Shown in pieces: positions 15,383-24,788 of a stretch of 64,000 nt of DNA (position 1 is its first letter; each line of letters opens with the position of its first letter). The stretch spans positions 1 through 64,000 of the forward strand of contig JAEWAF010000094.1 of assembly GCA_023391815.1 (NCBI GenBank), read 5' to 3'. A program made the translations under genes and the position numbers. The notes beneath the pieces were generated by a model. That model worked only from the letters and a program-made list of their open reading frames with translations. It was not told the DNA's origin and searched no databases. This stretch comes from Pseudomonadota bacterium (GTDB lineage: Bacteria; Pseudomonadota; Gammaproteobacteria; Steroidobacterales; Steroidobacteraceae).

Positions 15383-18313
15383 TCAGCGACCGTAGCGGTA
15401 GGTGAGGCGGCCGTAGATGAAACGGCCGCTGAAGCCGAACGGTGAGAATCCGGAGAAGGGCAGGATGTAATTGTTCACCGAGTAGTTGCCGCCAAGCTCG
15501 GCGGGGCGCTGTCCGACTGGAAAGTGCGTCGGATATTCGTCGAACACATTGTCGGCACCCATCGCGATCTGTACGTGGCGCAGGTCATAGCGCAGCTCGA
15601 GATCCGTGACCCACGCCGACTCGATGGTGAGATCGTCGCGAGGATCGACCCCTGGCGCAAACACTTCGCCATAGCGATTGGTCCGCAGCGTCATGCCGAA
15701 CGGGCCGCGACTCCAATCGACGGAGAACGTCAGCTTGGAGCGCGGTTGGCCGCTCTCGATGCGCTCGCTTTCGAGCCGGCCGAACAGCTCCAAGCCGGGG
15801 ATCTGCGCGAGCGGGCCGAGGTCATTGATGAAGCGCTGGATCTCGGTCTTGGTGTAGTTGTAGCCGGCGGTGAGGCCGAGATCGCCGCCAGCGAGGCCGG
15901 GCAGGCGATATGTTGCGACGACGTCGACACCGTGGGTCCGCGTATCGAGGCCGTTGATGAAAAATCGTGCGCTCGAGATGGAGGTATAGCCGGCGGCCGC
16001 GAGCACTGCCTGCACGGCCGCGTTCTGCGCGGGTGTGCCGCTCGTGCCGAGGTTTTCCGTCAGCACGATGCGATCGTCGATGTCGATGCGATAGTAGTCG
16101 AGCGTCAGGCTGAGCCGCTCGATCAGATCGAACACGATGCCGGCACTCAGGTTCAACGAGGTCTCGGGATCGAGATCCTTGGCGCCGAGCGCGCGCGCCG
16201 CGCCGTCGGTCACCGCGAACGTTCCGACATCCACGAGTCGCCCGGCGACATTGTTGGTCGATGTGGTGGAGAAGAACTGTTGGTGTAACGAGGGTGCGCG
16301 AAAACCCGTCGAGACGCCGCCGCGCAAAGCGAGACCGTCGAAAGCTTCGAAGCGAGTCGCGAGCTTGTAATTCACATCGGAGCCGAAGTCGGAGTAATCC
16401 TCGCCGCGCGCCGCGAGCGTCACGTTCCAGCGTTGCGTCAGGTCGGTTTCAAGATCGATATAGAGGCTGGTGCTATGGCGGTCGCGCTTGGTGGCGTTGT
16501 CGGGGCGAAAGCCGGGAAACACTTGTGCACCGGCGGCCGCGAGCTGGCCATTGGGCAGCCGCACCGGTCCTTGCATATAGGAAGCGGGCTCGCCGGCGTC
16601 GACCTGGAAACGTTCGCCGCGATATTCGAAGCCGAACGCGACGGATAGCGGCTGGGGCAATAGCGGGGCGGTGACTTCCCGCTGAAAATCCAGGTTCGCC
16701 GAGTATTGCTGATAGCTCAGCCCGCCGGCGTCGAAGCGCGTGGGGCTGTCGGCACCGAGCGAGGCGTTGTTCGAATTCGCGGTGACGAAGTCCACGTCGT
16801 TGCGGCCGTAGTTCAAGCTCGCGTCGTAGTTCCAATTCCACGCATCGCCGCGCACGCCGGTCGCGCCCGACAGGTCGGTGAGATCGATCAGCACTTGGGC
16901 GAGAAAGCCGTCGGGGTGAATGGCGGTGACCGTACGCGCGTCGTTGGCCTGTCGATAGAAGCCCTCGGTGCGTCCGTCGCGCTCGCCGTAGGTGCCGAAG
17001 CCATACCATTCCATGCTGCCTCCCATGAGCGGGGAGCCGGCATTCACGAGCAGATTGAAATCCTCGATCTTGGCTTCGCCGAAGTGGTGCGACAGTCGGT
17101 TGAAAGTCAGCTCGCGCGGATCGTACTGGCCGTTCGCCAGGCGCGGATACTGGGGACGAGGATCGTACGCAGCTCGGTTGGTGGGATCGCGATCGCGATA
17201 CTGAGCGGACACATTCACGAAGCCGTCGCTTCCCAGCGGGAGTCCGATGTCTCCAGAGAGGGTCACGCTCTCGCCGTCGTGCACTTCGCGCTCGTCGCCA
17301 TAGTCGAGTGCGAACACGCCGTCGGATTTGAGAATCGGCTGGCCGTTGGGTTGCAATAGCACGCCACGCGATTTTCGTACGCCGTCGACCGTTGTGTACG
17401 ACTGGCCATAGGTGACGTTGAAGGAGCCGCCTTCGCGATCTTGCTTGAGCAGCACGTTCAGCACGCCGGCGATGGCGTCGGAGCCGTATTGCGCGGCCGC
17501 GCCGTCGCGAAGGACTTCGATACGCTGGATGGACGCGACCGGTAGCAAGCTCATGTCGACCGCCGCCGAGCCACGGCCCACCGAGCCGTTGATGTTGAGC
17601 AACGCGCTCACGTGTCGCCGTTTGCCGTTGACCAGCACCAATGTTTGATCGGGGCCAAGGCCGCGCAGCGTCGCCGGCCGGATGATGTCGGTGCCGCCGG
17701 TGATCGACGGCTGCGGAAAGTTATAACTCGGTACCAGCACCGACAGAGCTTTGTTGGTATCGGTCGAGCCGATGTTTTGCAGACTGGACGCGCCGATGAC
17801 ATCGATCGGGACCGGCGACTCCGCAACCGTGCGTCCATCGCGACGCGTGCCAGTGACGATGACCTCTTCAGTGTTCCTCTGCGTGATCTCACCTTCGACG
17901 GGCGTGCTCATGCCCGCCTGCGGCGGCTCCATGCGCATCGTGAGAAACTGCACTGAATCCAGAGCGACGTTCTCGGTGCGATCGAGCTCGGGTCGTTTGC
18001 GAATGATGACGCTGTGGTCGGCGTTGACGTGATACTCGAGCGCCAGGCCGCCGAGCAGCCGACACAACGCCTCGCCCGCGCTCATGTGTCCTCGCAGGCT
18101 GGTCGTGTTCATGCCGGCGACCGTTGAGGGCTCGAACAGCACATCCACGCCGGTCTGCGAGGCGAGGGCCAGCAATGCTTTCTCGAGCGACTGTGCGGGG
18201 ATGCTGATCTCGCGAGGCGCGGTGTCCAGACCCACCGGACAATTGGCGGCGAGCGCCGCTCCCGTGCTGCCAGCGAGGATGGCGGCGAGTGCAATGGCAA
18301 GCTTTGCAGGCAT
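15383..18313 (-). CDS. TonB-dependent receptor with N-terminal signalling (STN) domain
   Basis: A 976-residue outer-membrane receptor. ATG 18313 gives a clear signal peptide (MPAKLAIALAAILAGSTGAALA). Residues about 30-110 are an STN/secretin-TonB short domain, the hallmark of receptors that signal to a FecR anti-sigma factor. A plug domain follows (EEVIVTGTRRDGRTVAESPVP, then DQTLVLVNGKRRH), and a 22-strand barrel ends with RLTYRYGR, lacking the usual final Phe. It lies 3' of fecR and the sigma gene on the same strand and converges on sctV. By context it is a candidate for the PrhA role of Ralstonia, a receptor that reports host contact, but a siderophore or glycan ligand is equally possible. 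Confidence 0.9.
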   Translation of the reverse strand: MPAKLAIALAAILAGSTGAALAANCPVGLDTAPREISIPAQSLEKALLALASQTGVDVLFEPSTVAGMNTTSLRGHMSAGEALCRLLGGLALEYHVNADHSVIIRKRPELDRTENVALDSVQFLTMRMEPPQAGMSTPVEGEITQRNTEEVIVTGTRRDGRTVAESPVPIDVIGASSLQNIGSTDTNKALSVLVPSYNFPQPSITGGTDIIRPATLRGLGPDQTLVLVNGKRRHVSALLNINGSVGRGSAAVDMSLLPVASIQRIEVLRDGAAAQYGSDAIAGVLNVLLKQDREGGSFNVTYGQSYTTVDGVRKSRGVLLQPNGQPILKSDGVFALDYGDEREVHDGESVTLSGDIGLPLGSDGFVNVSAQYRDRDPTNRAAYDPRPQYPRLANGQYDPRELTFNRLSHHFGEAKIEDFNLLVNAGSPLMGGSMEWYGFGTYGERDGRTEGFYRQANDARTVTAIHPDGFLAQVLIDLTDLSGATGVRGDAWNWNYDASLNYGRNDVDFVTANSNNASLGADSPTRFDAGGLSYQQYSANLDFQREVTAPLLPQPLSVAFGFEYRGERFQVDAGEPASYMQGPVRLPNGQLAAAGAQVFPGFRPDNATKRDRHSTSLYIDLETDLTQRWNVTLAARGEDYSDFGSDVNYKLATRFEAFDGLALRGGVSTGFRAPSLHQQFFSTTSTNNVAGRLVDVGTFAVTDGAARALGAKDLDPETSLNLSAGIVFDLIERLSLTLDYYRIDIDDRIVLTENLGTSGTPAQNAAVQAVLAAAGYTSISSARFFINGLDTRTHGVDVVATYRLPGLAGGDLGLTAGYNYTKTEIQRFINDLGPLAQIPGLELFGRLESERIESGQPRSKLTFSVDWSRGPFGMTLRTNRYGEVFAPGVDPRDDLTIESAWVTDLELRYDLRHVQIAMGADNVFDEYPTHFPVGQRPAELGGNYSVNNYILPFSGFSPFGFSGRFIYGRLTYRYGR

Positions 18314-18414
18314 GGCGTGCGAACTTCTGTAATCGTTGTGAGGGCGTTCGCTTGAATGACGCAGCCTGTTGCGCCTCACCTCAGTGATCCCGGCTGCGGA
18401 AAGCACCGTGAGGG

Positions 18415-19443
18415 TTACACCTCCGGACCGGGCGGACGTATCCGGGCACGCTTGAAGAGCACCAGGGAATCGCCGGTGTCGTCGACACGAAGTGACAGCA
18501 CATCGGCGAGGGCGCGCGCGAAGGCGTCCACGTCATCAACCGAGAATGTGCCACTGATCGGCAGTTCGGCGAGCGAAGGATCGCCGAGTTGCAACGGTCG
18601 CCTTGCATATCTGTTGATCTCAGCGACGGCCTCACGCAAGGGCGTGCGCTCGAAGATCGCGCGACCCGCGACCCAAGCCTCCTCGCGTTCCAGGTCAGGG
18701 GCCGATTTGATCGCGAGCGCCGGTTGCTCGAACAGCAGCCGGTCGCCGGGAGTCATGCGGATGCCGGGGCGACTCGGCGATTGCTGTGCAGGCAGCACGG
18801 AGACGCGGCCTTCGAACAAAACAATCGCGAGCCGCTCCTCGGTCCAGCGAACATCGAATTGCGTGCCACGCGCGACGATTTGTTTGCCGCCGGCGCGGAC
18901 GATGAACGGACGAGCGGGATCCTTGGCCACTTCGAAACGCGCCTGGCCGCGGGTCAAATCGATGATGCGGGAATCGGCGGTGAATGTGACGGACACGTGC
19001 GAGTCCGTGTTCAGCACCAGCCGCGAACCATCCTCGAGTTGCAACGAGCGGCGCTCGCCGAGGCGGGTTTCGAACACCGTCACTTGCGGCGCCTGACTGT
19101 GCGGCAGGAACTGAATCGCAAAGCCGATCAGCACTACCAGCACCGCTGCGGCCGCCAGTACTTGCGTAGCTGCGATCCAGCGAATGCCGCGTCGGGGTTG
19201 TGCTTTCGGAGCTTCCGGTGCGACGGCGGCGGGGCGAGAGCGCAGCGCGCCGGTCGCTTCCCACGTGTTGGTCATGCGCTCGAACGCAGCGGCACGCTGG
19301 GCGTTGCCGGCGAGCCAGTCGCGAAAGTTGCGCTCCATTTCTTCGGAGCGTTGATCGGAATGCAAGCGTGCGAGCCAGACCGCCGCCTCGGCGCGGATCG
19401 GCTCCGGCAACGGCACCGGATCGGATTCAGTGGGTGTCGTCAT
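18415..19443 (-). CDS. fecR: FecR-family anti-sigma factor
   Basis: A 342-residue inner-membrane regulator. Residues 17-60 form the DUF4880-like cytosolic domain with the typical EAAVWLARLHS and FRDWLAGNAQRAAAFERM. A single membrane helix spans about 90-113. The periplasmic FecR domain follows (TVFETRLGERRSLQLEDGS and ARFEVAKDPARPFIVRAGG), and residues 250-335 are an STN-like C-terminal domain that meets the receptor. It overlaps the sigma gene by 17 bases, so the pair is co-translated. Confidence 0.92.
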   Translation of the reverse strand: MTTPTESDPVPLPEPIRAEAAVWLARLHSDQRSEEMERNFRDWLAGNAQRAAAFERMTNTWEATGALRSRPAAVAPEAPKAQPRRGIRWIAATQVLAAAAVLVVLIGFAIQFLPHSQAPQVTVFETRLGERRSLQLEDGSRLVLNTDSHVSVTFTADSRIIDLTRGQARFEVAKDPARPFIVRAGGKQIVARGTQFDVRWTEERLAIVLFEGRVSVLPAQQSPSRPGIRMTPGDRLLFEQPALAIKSAPDLEREEAWVAGRAIFERTPLREAVAEINRYARRPLQLGDPSLAELPISGTFSVDDVDAFARALADVLSLRVDDTGDSLVLFKRARIRPPGPEV

Positions 19444-19906
19444 TTAAGATCGTATCGAGTAACAAACAGGCTCGGGCCATGTGTTTCTCCACCGCGCTCA
19501 CGCTGATGCCCAGTTGGGCGGCGACCTGCGAGTAGCTGAGCCCGTCGAGCCGATGGAGCAGAAACACTTCGCGACAGCGGGGCGGCAATTGCGCAACCGC
19601 CCGCTCTACCTTGTTCAGACGCTGGCTGGCGTACACCACCTCATGCGCGTCCGGCCAGGTTTGCGTGCAGGCTTCCAAGACTGCGTAGTCGGTCGCAGTT
19701 CGTACCCTGACGTGTCGTCGTCGGCGACTGTCGACGGCGAGATTTTTGGCCGCTGAGAACAGCAGGCGCTCCTGACTCTCCACGGCGTGCTCGGCCGAAT
19801 AGCGCAGCACGCGCAGGTAGGCTTCCTGGATCACGTCCTCGGCGTCTTCGCGTGTGGCCACGCGCCCCCGAATGAATCTGCGCAATCGTCCTGTCAGCTC
19901 ATCCAT
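19427..19906 (-). CDS. ECF sigma factor, FecI-type
   Basis: A 159-residue sigma-70 family protein with only regions 2 and 4. Region 2: LRRFIRGRVATREDAEDVIQEAYLRV (positions about 6-31). Region 4: AQLPPRCREVFLLHRLDGLS with the HTH YSQVAAQLGISVSAVEKHM. The start ATG 19906 is used; upstream in-frame codons lie in the end of the 1555-residue gene. The gap to that gene is only 16 bases and the 3' end overlaps fecR, so the sigma factor is likely made from a transcript starting ahead of the large gene. Its own targets cannot be read from sequence; the T3SS and the large gene are the natural suspects. Confidence 0.93.
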   Translation of the reverse strand: MDELTGRLRRFIRGRVATREDAEDVIQEAYLRVLRYSAEHAVESQERLLFSAAKNLAVDSRRRRHVRVRTATDYAVLEACTQTWPDAHEVVYASQRLNKVERAVAQLPPRCREVFLLHRLDGLSYSQVAAQLGISVSAVEKHMARACLLLDTILNDDTH

Positions 19907-19922
19907 GCTCCCCGCGCTCCGT

Positions 19923-22900
19923 TCAAGGCACCTTGAACTCCGGCTGGCCGTAGGCCGGGTTGAACGTAAAGAACAGGCCCGAGCCGGTCGAGACCGATTT
20001 CGAGCCCAGCATCCAATGCTCGCCGGACCGGTAGGCCTTGGCGCGTTCCGCCGCCGAGAATACTGAAGTCTGCGTGGCACCGGACAGTGTCACGTGCAGG
20101 CTGCGGACCAGAACGCCATACCTGCCCACATAGAATGCATGCGAGACGCTGGGCATGAACCAGGTGTGCGAGAAGGGAATCTGCAAACCGTGCGGACCGC
20201 CGGCCTGTATGGGCACGTCGACGCGCCCGTTCACATTCACCGGGCTCAAGCGGATCGACGCGGCGGTCACCGCCGAGACGCCGTCGTTATTACCGAACCA
20301 GCGGATGCCGAGATTCGCTTCGCTGAGCACGCCTCGTGCGGCAGTCAGGCCGCCGGCTCCTTTAGGACCTTTGGGATCGGTGAGCGGCGCGCTGGCACGA
20401 AACAACGGTTGCAGTCCGTTGTCGACCAACGGCGCCGGGCCACGCACGTTCCAGCCACTGACCCAGCCGGACAGCATGGTGCCGGTCCAGGGGAAATAGA
20501 TCGCCACGGATTCGCTGCCCGGCAGGCCGTTGAAGGGTCGGATCGCGCGATCGTCGTTGCGAATAATGTAAACATTGCCCGTCGCCGCTTGTAACAAGGC
20601 CATATCGACGACAGCGCCGCGATAGGTGGTCCAGCTTCGTTTGATTCCGTACTTCGCGGCCCAGCCGGTACTGCGCAATGCCGAGCGCACGGTGCCGGGC
20701 TCGAAGGCAGTGAGCGAATACGGATTGATATATTCGTTCAGCCGCTTGCCGGCACCGATGGTGCTCTTGACGGGTTTGAGCACGGGCGCTCGCACCGGTT
20801 CCCAGGTGTGCTGCTGGGTCCAATACTTGGCGTCCTGGATGCGCCACTTCGCGGCGATCCACCAGCTGTCGGCGGTCGGGTTGAAGTCCATCTCGTAGCG
20901 GGTGAGCAGCGAGCCGTCGTCGGCCTTGGCGATGTATTTGGTCGGATCGCCGTTCTCGTTGATGGCATCGAGCTTGGCCTGCAGCACTTCGGGCGAGCCG
21001 TTCGACTCGTCCATCATCGTTTTGAGATCGGGGTGCAGGCGCGCCAGCGCTTTCGGATCGGTGACGCCGAGCAGATATTCACCGGATTTGCCGCCGAAGC
21101 GTGCGTCGTACACGGTCATCGGCAGTTGCGCGTCCGCGGGCGCCGCCGTTTTTGCCGGCCGTGCACCCATGTCGCTGTAAAGCTTTTGAGCTCCGCTCCA
21201 TTGCGTCAGAAAATCGAAGTGCCGGGCGCCGTTGCTCTTCGCGACTTCCGCGGCCGCGTGCACCACCTGATTGCCCGCCTTCATGCGGGGTGTGGCGAAC
21301 ACATGCCCCAGGTAGGTCGTGCCGGGTTTGTATTGCCGATCGCCCAGCCAGGGGAACGCGTCGGGAACGCCGTTGCGGAAACCCTTGAAATTGGAGGTGA
21401 GGGCGGCGTTGCCGAGCACGGTTTGCTCGCCGGTCAACTGATTGGTTTCCGTCAGTACCACCAGGTCCAGCTTGGCGAGGGTGGCCTTGGCCGAGGCCAC
21501 CAGGCGCTCGGGCGGATGATTGTTGAACGAGGTCTTGTTCTTGAACCCCCGGTTCGCTTCCACTTCCTGCTTGGCCAGCGTGGTGAGCAGGTCGTCGGAT
21601 GCAGTGCCCGCTTTATAAAAGGTCGCGACCCGATAAGGCGCATCGGAGCTCACACCTTCGGGGATCTCATATCGGCCGACCACTCGCGGCGCGGCTTCGG
21701 CCTGCGGCCGCAGCTTGCTCAGCACGAAATTGAGCGGATTGGCCTTAAGATTGAAATGGCCGAGATATGAATCCTTGTGCATCGGATGCACCAGCTTGCC
21801 GAGCCATTGCTGGCCGAGCGCCGTCAGCGGGCGCGGGATACTCACATCGTAGACCAGGTCGCGTGTGCCGCTCGGCCAGTTGACCCGATCGGCTTCGGGA
21901 ATCGCGGCCAGATTTTTCAGTTGCTGCTGTGTCGTGCCGCCGCCATCGAGCGCCTGCGTCGTGCCCCACGGGCGCTGGTCTTCGGGCAGTTGTGACAACT
22001 GCGCCGGCGCGTCGCGTCGGATGCGCTGAGTTTTCAGATTGGCATCGGGCACCCAGCTCGAGTCATCGGTATCGCGCGACTGCCAGAACACACCGTTCTG
22101 AGTCGTGAATTGTTTCGCGCCTTCCACGCCCGCGGCGATGACTTGCGCCTTGACCTCGCCGTCCCCGAGCAACGGCTTGATCTCCGCGGTCTTCGGCTGA
22201 ATGGGATTGCCCAGCGGATCGCGACCGAAGCGACCGGCGGTGCTGGTGCGAACGCTGGCCGCGCCGACCACGGTGTGCGTGCCGTCGTCCGCGACTGTTT
22301 TCAACACGACCAACGGATTGCCACGCATCGAGTTCGCGTATTGCCGGATCGCTCGCGGTGATGCCTCCGCGCCCAACGCTTCAGTCGCGATTTGAGTCCG
22401 CAAATCTTTCGGCGCGCCGCGCGTGTGCCAATCGGCCAGACGGATCGGACTGCCGCTGGCAGCGGTGACGCCTTCGGGAAGATTGGCCGGATCGTAGGTG
22501 ACGTATTCGGTCTTCACGGTGCCTGGCGATCGCACTTTGGCGGCATGCGCGAGTCCACCGATGCCGACCAGACTGCCGAGCGCGAGCACGTAGTTGGCCT
22601 GAGTTTGCGTGAGCCCCGCATTGGTCAACTGCTCGACTGCAAAGGGCTGAACCGCTTCGTTCGTGATGATGGAGCGCGTGCCGGCTTGCGCGCCGTCCGC
22701 GACCACGAGCCCGCCGAGCAGGCCCGAGCCTTTGAGCAGCATGCTGGAGGATTTAGCGACCGTCATCGCGGCGCCGCCGACGCCGACGGGCACGGTCGCG
22801 AGCAAGCTGACGCCTGTGTCGATACGATTCGCGGTCTCACGAGAGACACCGGCTTTTTGCATCAAGGCGCTGAGCGGATTGTCAGTGACGGTGCCGTTGG

Positions 22901-24590
22901 CCGCGTCGCTGATGCTGTGGCCGAGGCGGAACAAGCCGTCGACCACGATGGCGCCGCCGGCCACCGCGCCCAGACCTGTCCAGCTGAAGAACGCCATGGT
23001 CGCGAGGCCGCCGATGATTTCGCCGACGCCCATGGCGATATCGAGCGCGCGATCCCACCAGCTCTTCTTGGGTTGTTCCGGCTTCAGCTCCTCTTCGAGT
23101 TTCTGGCGCTGTTCCTTCGCCTGCTCGAGCTGCGTCTTCGCTTCGTTCACCGCCTGCAAGGTCGGCACCACGCCATTGGTTCCTTGCGGCCCGGTATAGG
23201 AAACGTTCTGTGTGCCATCGCCCGTGCCGGCGAGCGGGGCATTGGCGGGCTGACCCGTTTGATATTTGGTCAACGCGACGTCGTAGTTGAACTGGCGGCT
23301 CTCGACCATCAGATCGCCATTCTTCTGCAACGACTTGACCATGGCTTGATCGAGCTGCCCCTTCAGATCGTCGTCGTCGGGCGAGGCGGCTACTTTCAAG
23401 GCAATGCCGCGCATCGACCGGTTGTGCTTGATCAGCTCGAACTGGTGCTGGGCGAGCGTGAACTGCTGTTTCTGCAACTTGGTGGGTTGCCGGTCGCCGG
23501 TGCCGGAGGTGAGCGTGCGCAGCTCGTAGAAATTGCGCTCGCCCTCGGCCTCGTCCTGAAGCGTGCCGGTCACCGATTGCAGGTGCCGCTGATAGGCCTC
23601 GAAGCCTTTGATGACGTCGCGATCCTTGGGATCGACGAGCCCGTAAAAGGCGTTGTCGAAGGCGGTCTTGGCGTTCTCGAATCGGGTTTTCAGATCGGCG
23701 TTGTTGGGATCCGCCTGCAGCTTGCGCTGAGCGTCGAACAGTGCCTGCTGCTGAGGTTTCAGCTTCTGCAGGTTCTCCGGCGTCATGATCAGGCCATAGA
23801 GATCCTGCAACTTGCGATCGACCGTGAGCTGTTGCTTCTGACCGATCAGTGCGCGAGCGTCGGCGAGCGCCAGCGACAACAATTCCTGCGGCGTGGTGCC
23901 TTTCGGATCGTTGGCTCCCGGACCGTTGCCGGCCTGCGCATCGCGAATACGCTGTCCGATCATCTGGCCGTTCAGATGGATCTGCGCATCCTCGCTTGCT
24001 CGCTGCAGCGTGAGCAGTGTCTTGCGTTGCTGGGGCGTCAGCATGCCGTCCAGCGCCATCATGTACTCGGTCTGCGCCGATTGTTTCTTTTGATCGTCGG
24101 CGGTGCGCGCGGCTTCGTAGAGCGGCTTGAGTTGCCGCGCCTGCTCGGGCGAGAGATCGGCGATCACGCCCTTGAAGAACTGCGCCTGCCGATCGTTGGC
24201 GGCGGTGAGCTTTTTCTTCGCATCTTCGATGTCGATGGGCTGGGTGCCCAGCGCCTGCACCTGGCTTTCCAGATCCTGAACGCCGGTGCTCAGCTGGATG
24301 ACTTCGCCCCGAGGATCGGCCTTGTCGCCATCCTTCGGAACCGCATATTTCTGGCCGTAGGACCGGCCTTCGGCCGCCAGATCGGACGGCACCAGCACCA
24401 GCCCGGTCGGGCTGAGCGTCGGCCGCTGCGTCGATGTGGTGATATAGGCCGGCGAATAGGGACTGGTGGCCGGCGAGGACGTGGAGTAAGGCGCGCCGCT
24501 CGACGTGTTATGCGCGGGACCCGTCGACGGCGGCGGCTCACTTGCTAGGTTGCCATAGGGATTCCAGCGCCACGTGACTGGCGATGTCAT
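19923..24590 (-). CDS. 1555-residue candidate T3SS substrate (effector or translocator-like)
   Basis: Not recognised as any named family. No Sec signal. Residues 1-50 hold 26 Ser/Thr/Pro and a single acidic residue (E18), the composition usual for type III signals. Residues 100-420 are helical and Q/K/D-rich, with LTPEQ-like segments (LSPEQARQLKPL, LTPQQRKTLLTL). A coiled coil at about 480-508 is followed by a hydrophobic stretch at 515-555 and two more near 592-630 and 666-684, the layout seen in large translocators such as YopB/IpaB. Two segments look like GNAT acetyltransferase cores: about 757-789, and about 1041-1147 with GHVFATPRMKAGNQVVHAAA and a final LYSDMGARP. The last 350 residues are of unknown kind. 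AAGGAG lies 7 bases before the ATG. It heads the sigma-fecR-receptor array. Confidence 0.6.
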   Translation of the reverse strand: MTSPVTWRWNPYGNLASEPPPSTGPAHNTSSGAPYSTSSPATSPYSPAYITTSTQRPTLSPTGLVLVPSDLAAEGRSYGQKYAVPKDGDKADPRGEVIQLSTGVQDLESQVQALGTQPIDIEDAKKKLTAANDRQAQFFKGVIADLSPEQARQLKPLYEAARTADDQKKQSAQTEYMMALDGMLTPQQRKTLLTLQRASEDAQIHLNGQMIGQRIRDAQAGNGPGANDPKGTTPQELLSLALADARALIGQKQQLTVDRKLQDLYGLIMTPENLQKLKPQQQALFDAQRKLQADPNNADLKTRFENAKTAFDNAFYGLVDPKDRDVIKGFEAYQRHLQSVTGTLQDEAEGERNFYELRTLTSGTGDRQPTKLQKQQFTLAQHQFELIKHNRSMRGIALKVAASPDDDDLKGQLDQAMVKSLQKNGDLMVESRQFNYDVALTKYQTGQPANAPLAGTGDGTQNVSYTGPQGTNGVVPTLQAVNEAKTQLEQAKEQRQKLEEELKPEQPKKSWWDRALDIAMGVGEIIGGLATMAFFSWTGLGAVAGGAIVVDGLFRLGHSISDAANGTVTDNPLSALMQKAGVSRETANRIDTGVSLLATVPVGVGGAAMTVAKSSSMLLKGSGLLGGLVVADGAQAGTRSIITNEAVQPFAVEQLTNAGLTQTQANYVLALGSLVGIGGLAHAAKVRSPGTVKTEYVTYDPANLPEGVTAASGSPIRLADWHTRGAPKDLRTQIATEALGAEASPRAIRQYANSMRGNPLVVLKTVADDGTHTVVGAASVRTSTAGRFGRDPLGNPIQPKTAEIKPLLGDGEVKAQVIAAGVEGAKQFTTQNGVFWQSRDTDDSSWVPDANLKTQRIRRDAPAQLSQLPEDQRPWGTTQALDGGGTTQQQLKNLAAIPEADRVNWPSGTRDLVYDVSIPRPLTALGQQWLGKLVHPMHKDSYLGHFNLKANPLNFVLSKLRPQAEAAPRVVGRYEIPEGVSSDAPYRVATFYKAGTASDDLLTTLAKQEVEANRGFKNKTSFNNHPPERLVASAKATLAKLDLVVLTETNQLTGEQTVLGNAALTSNFKGFRNGVPDAFPWLGDRQYKPGTTYLGHVFATPRMKAGNQVVHAAAEVAKSNGARHFDFLTQWSGAQKLYSDMGARPAKTAAPADAQLPMTVYDARFGGKSGEYLLGVTDPKALARLHPDLKTMMDESNGSPEVLQAKLDAINENGDPTKYIAKADDGSLLTRYEMDFNPTADSWWIAAKWRIQDAKYWTQQHTWEPVRAPVLKPVKSTIGAGKRLNEYINPYSLTAFEPGTVRSALRSTGWAAKYGIKRSWTTYRGAVVDMALLQAATGNVYIIRNDDRAIRPFNGLPGSESVAIYFPWTGTMLSGWVSGWNVRGPAPLVDNGLQPLFRASAPLTDPKGPKGAGGLTAARGVLSEANLGIRWFGNNDGVSAVTAASIRLSPVNVNGRVDVPIQAGGPHGLQIPFSHTWFMPSVSHAFYVGRYGVLVRSLHVTLSGATQTSVFSAAERAKAYRSGEHWMLGSKSVSTGSGLFFTFNPAYGQPEFKVP

Positions 24591-24646
24591 GCGCTCTCTC
24601 CTTGAATGTCCTCGTGCCTATGACGCCGCAGGCGGTGTGTCACCTC

Positions 24647-24652
24647 ACTATA
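24647..24652 (-). promoter_or_regulatory. Possible -10 element for the large-substrate/sigma/fecR array
   Basis: On the minus strand TATAGT (5 of 6 to consensus) would start RNA about 50 bases before the large gene. No good -35 hexamer is present 16-18 bases upstream, and no ECF-type GGAAC/CGTC pair with correct spacing was found. An activator or a divergent ECF motif may be involved. Confidence 0.3.
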
Positions 24653-24776
24653 GGCGGGTTGCCGGTCCGAAAGACTCGGGGTGGGGCGGTCGATTGCGAG
24701 CCGCGTGGCTGCTTTTTACAGGGATGGACTAGCGTGCGGCGGGCCTGCCGTGAAAGAGAGCGTCGCGGACATGCGC

Positions 24777-24782
24777 TACCAT
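24777..24782 (+). promoter_or_regulatory. Possible -10 element, leaderless transcript
   Basis: TACCAT ends 6 bases before the ATG at 24789. No ribosome binding site precedes that ATG, so a transcript starting at or next to the A of ATG is plausible. The same spacing is seen at 54754-54766. Confidence 0.3.
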
Positions 24783-24788
24783 CGCCGC

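Noticed and set aside
22392..24548. A 718-residue plus-strand frame opposite the large T3SS-linked gene
   Set aside because: Shadow frame; no RBS, Arg/Gly/His-rich, and the minus-strand gene has a strong RBS and sensible domain layout.
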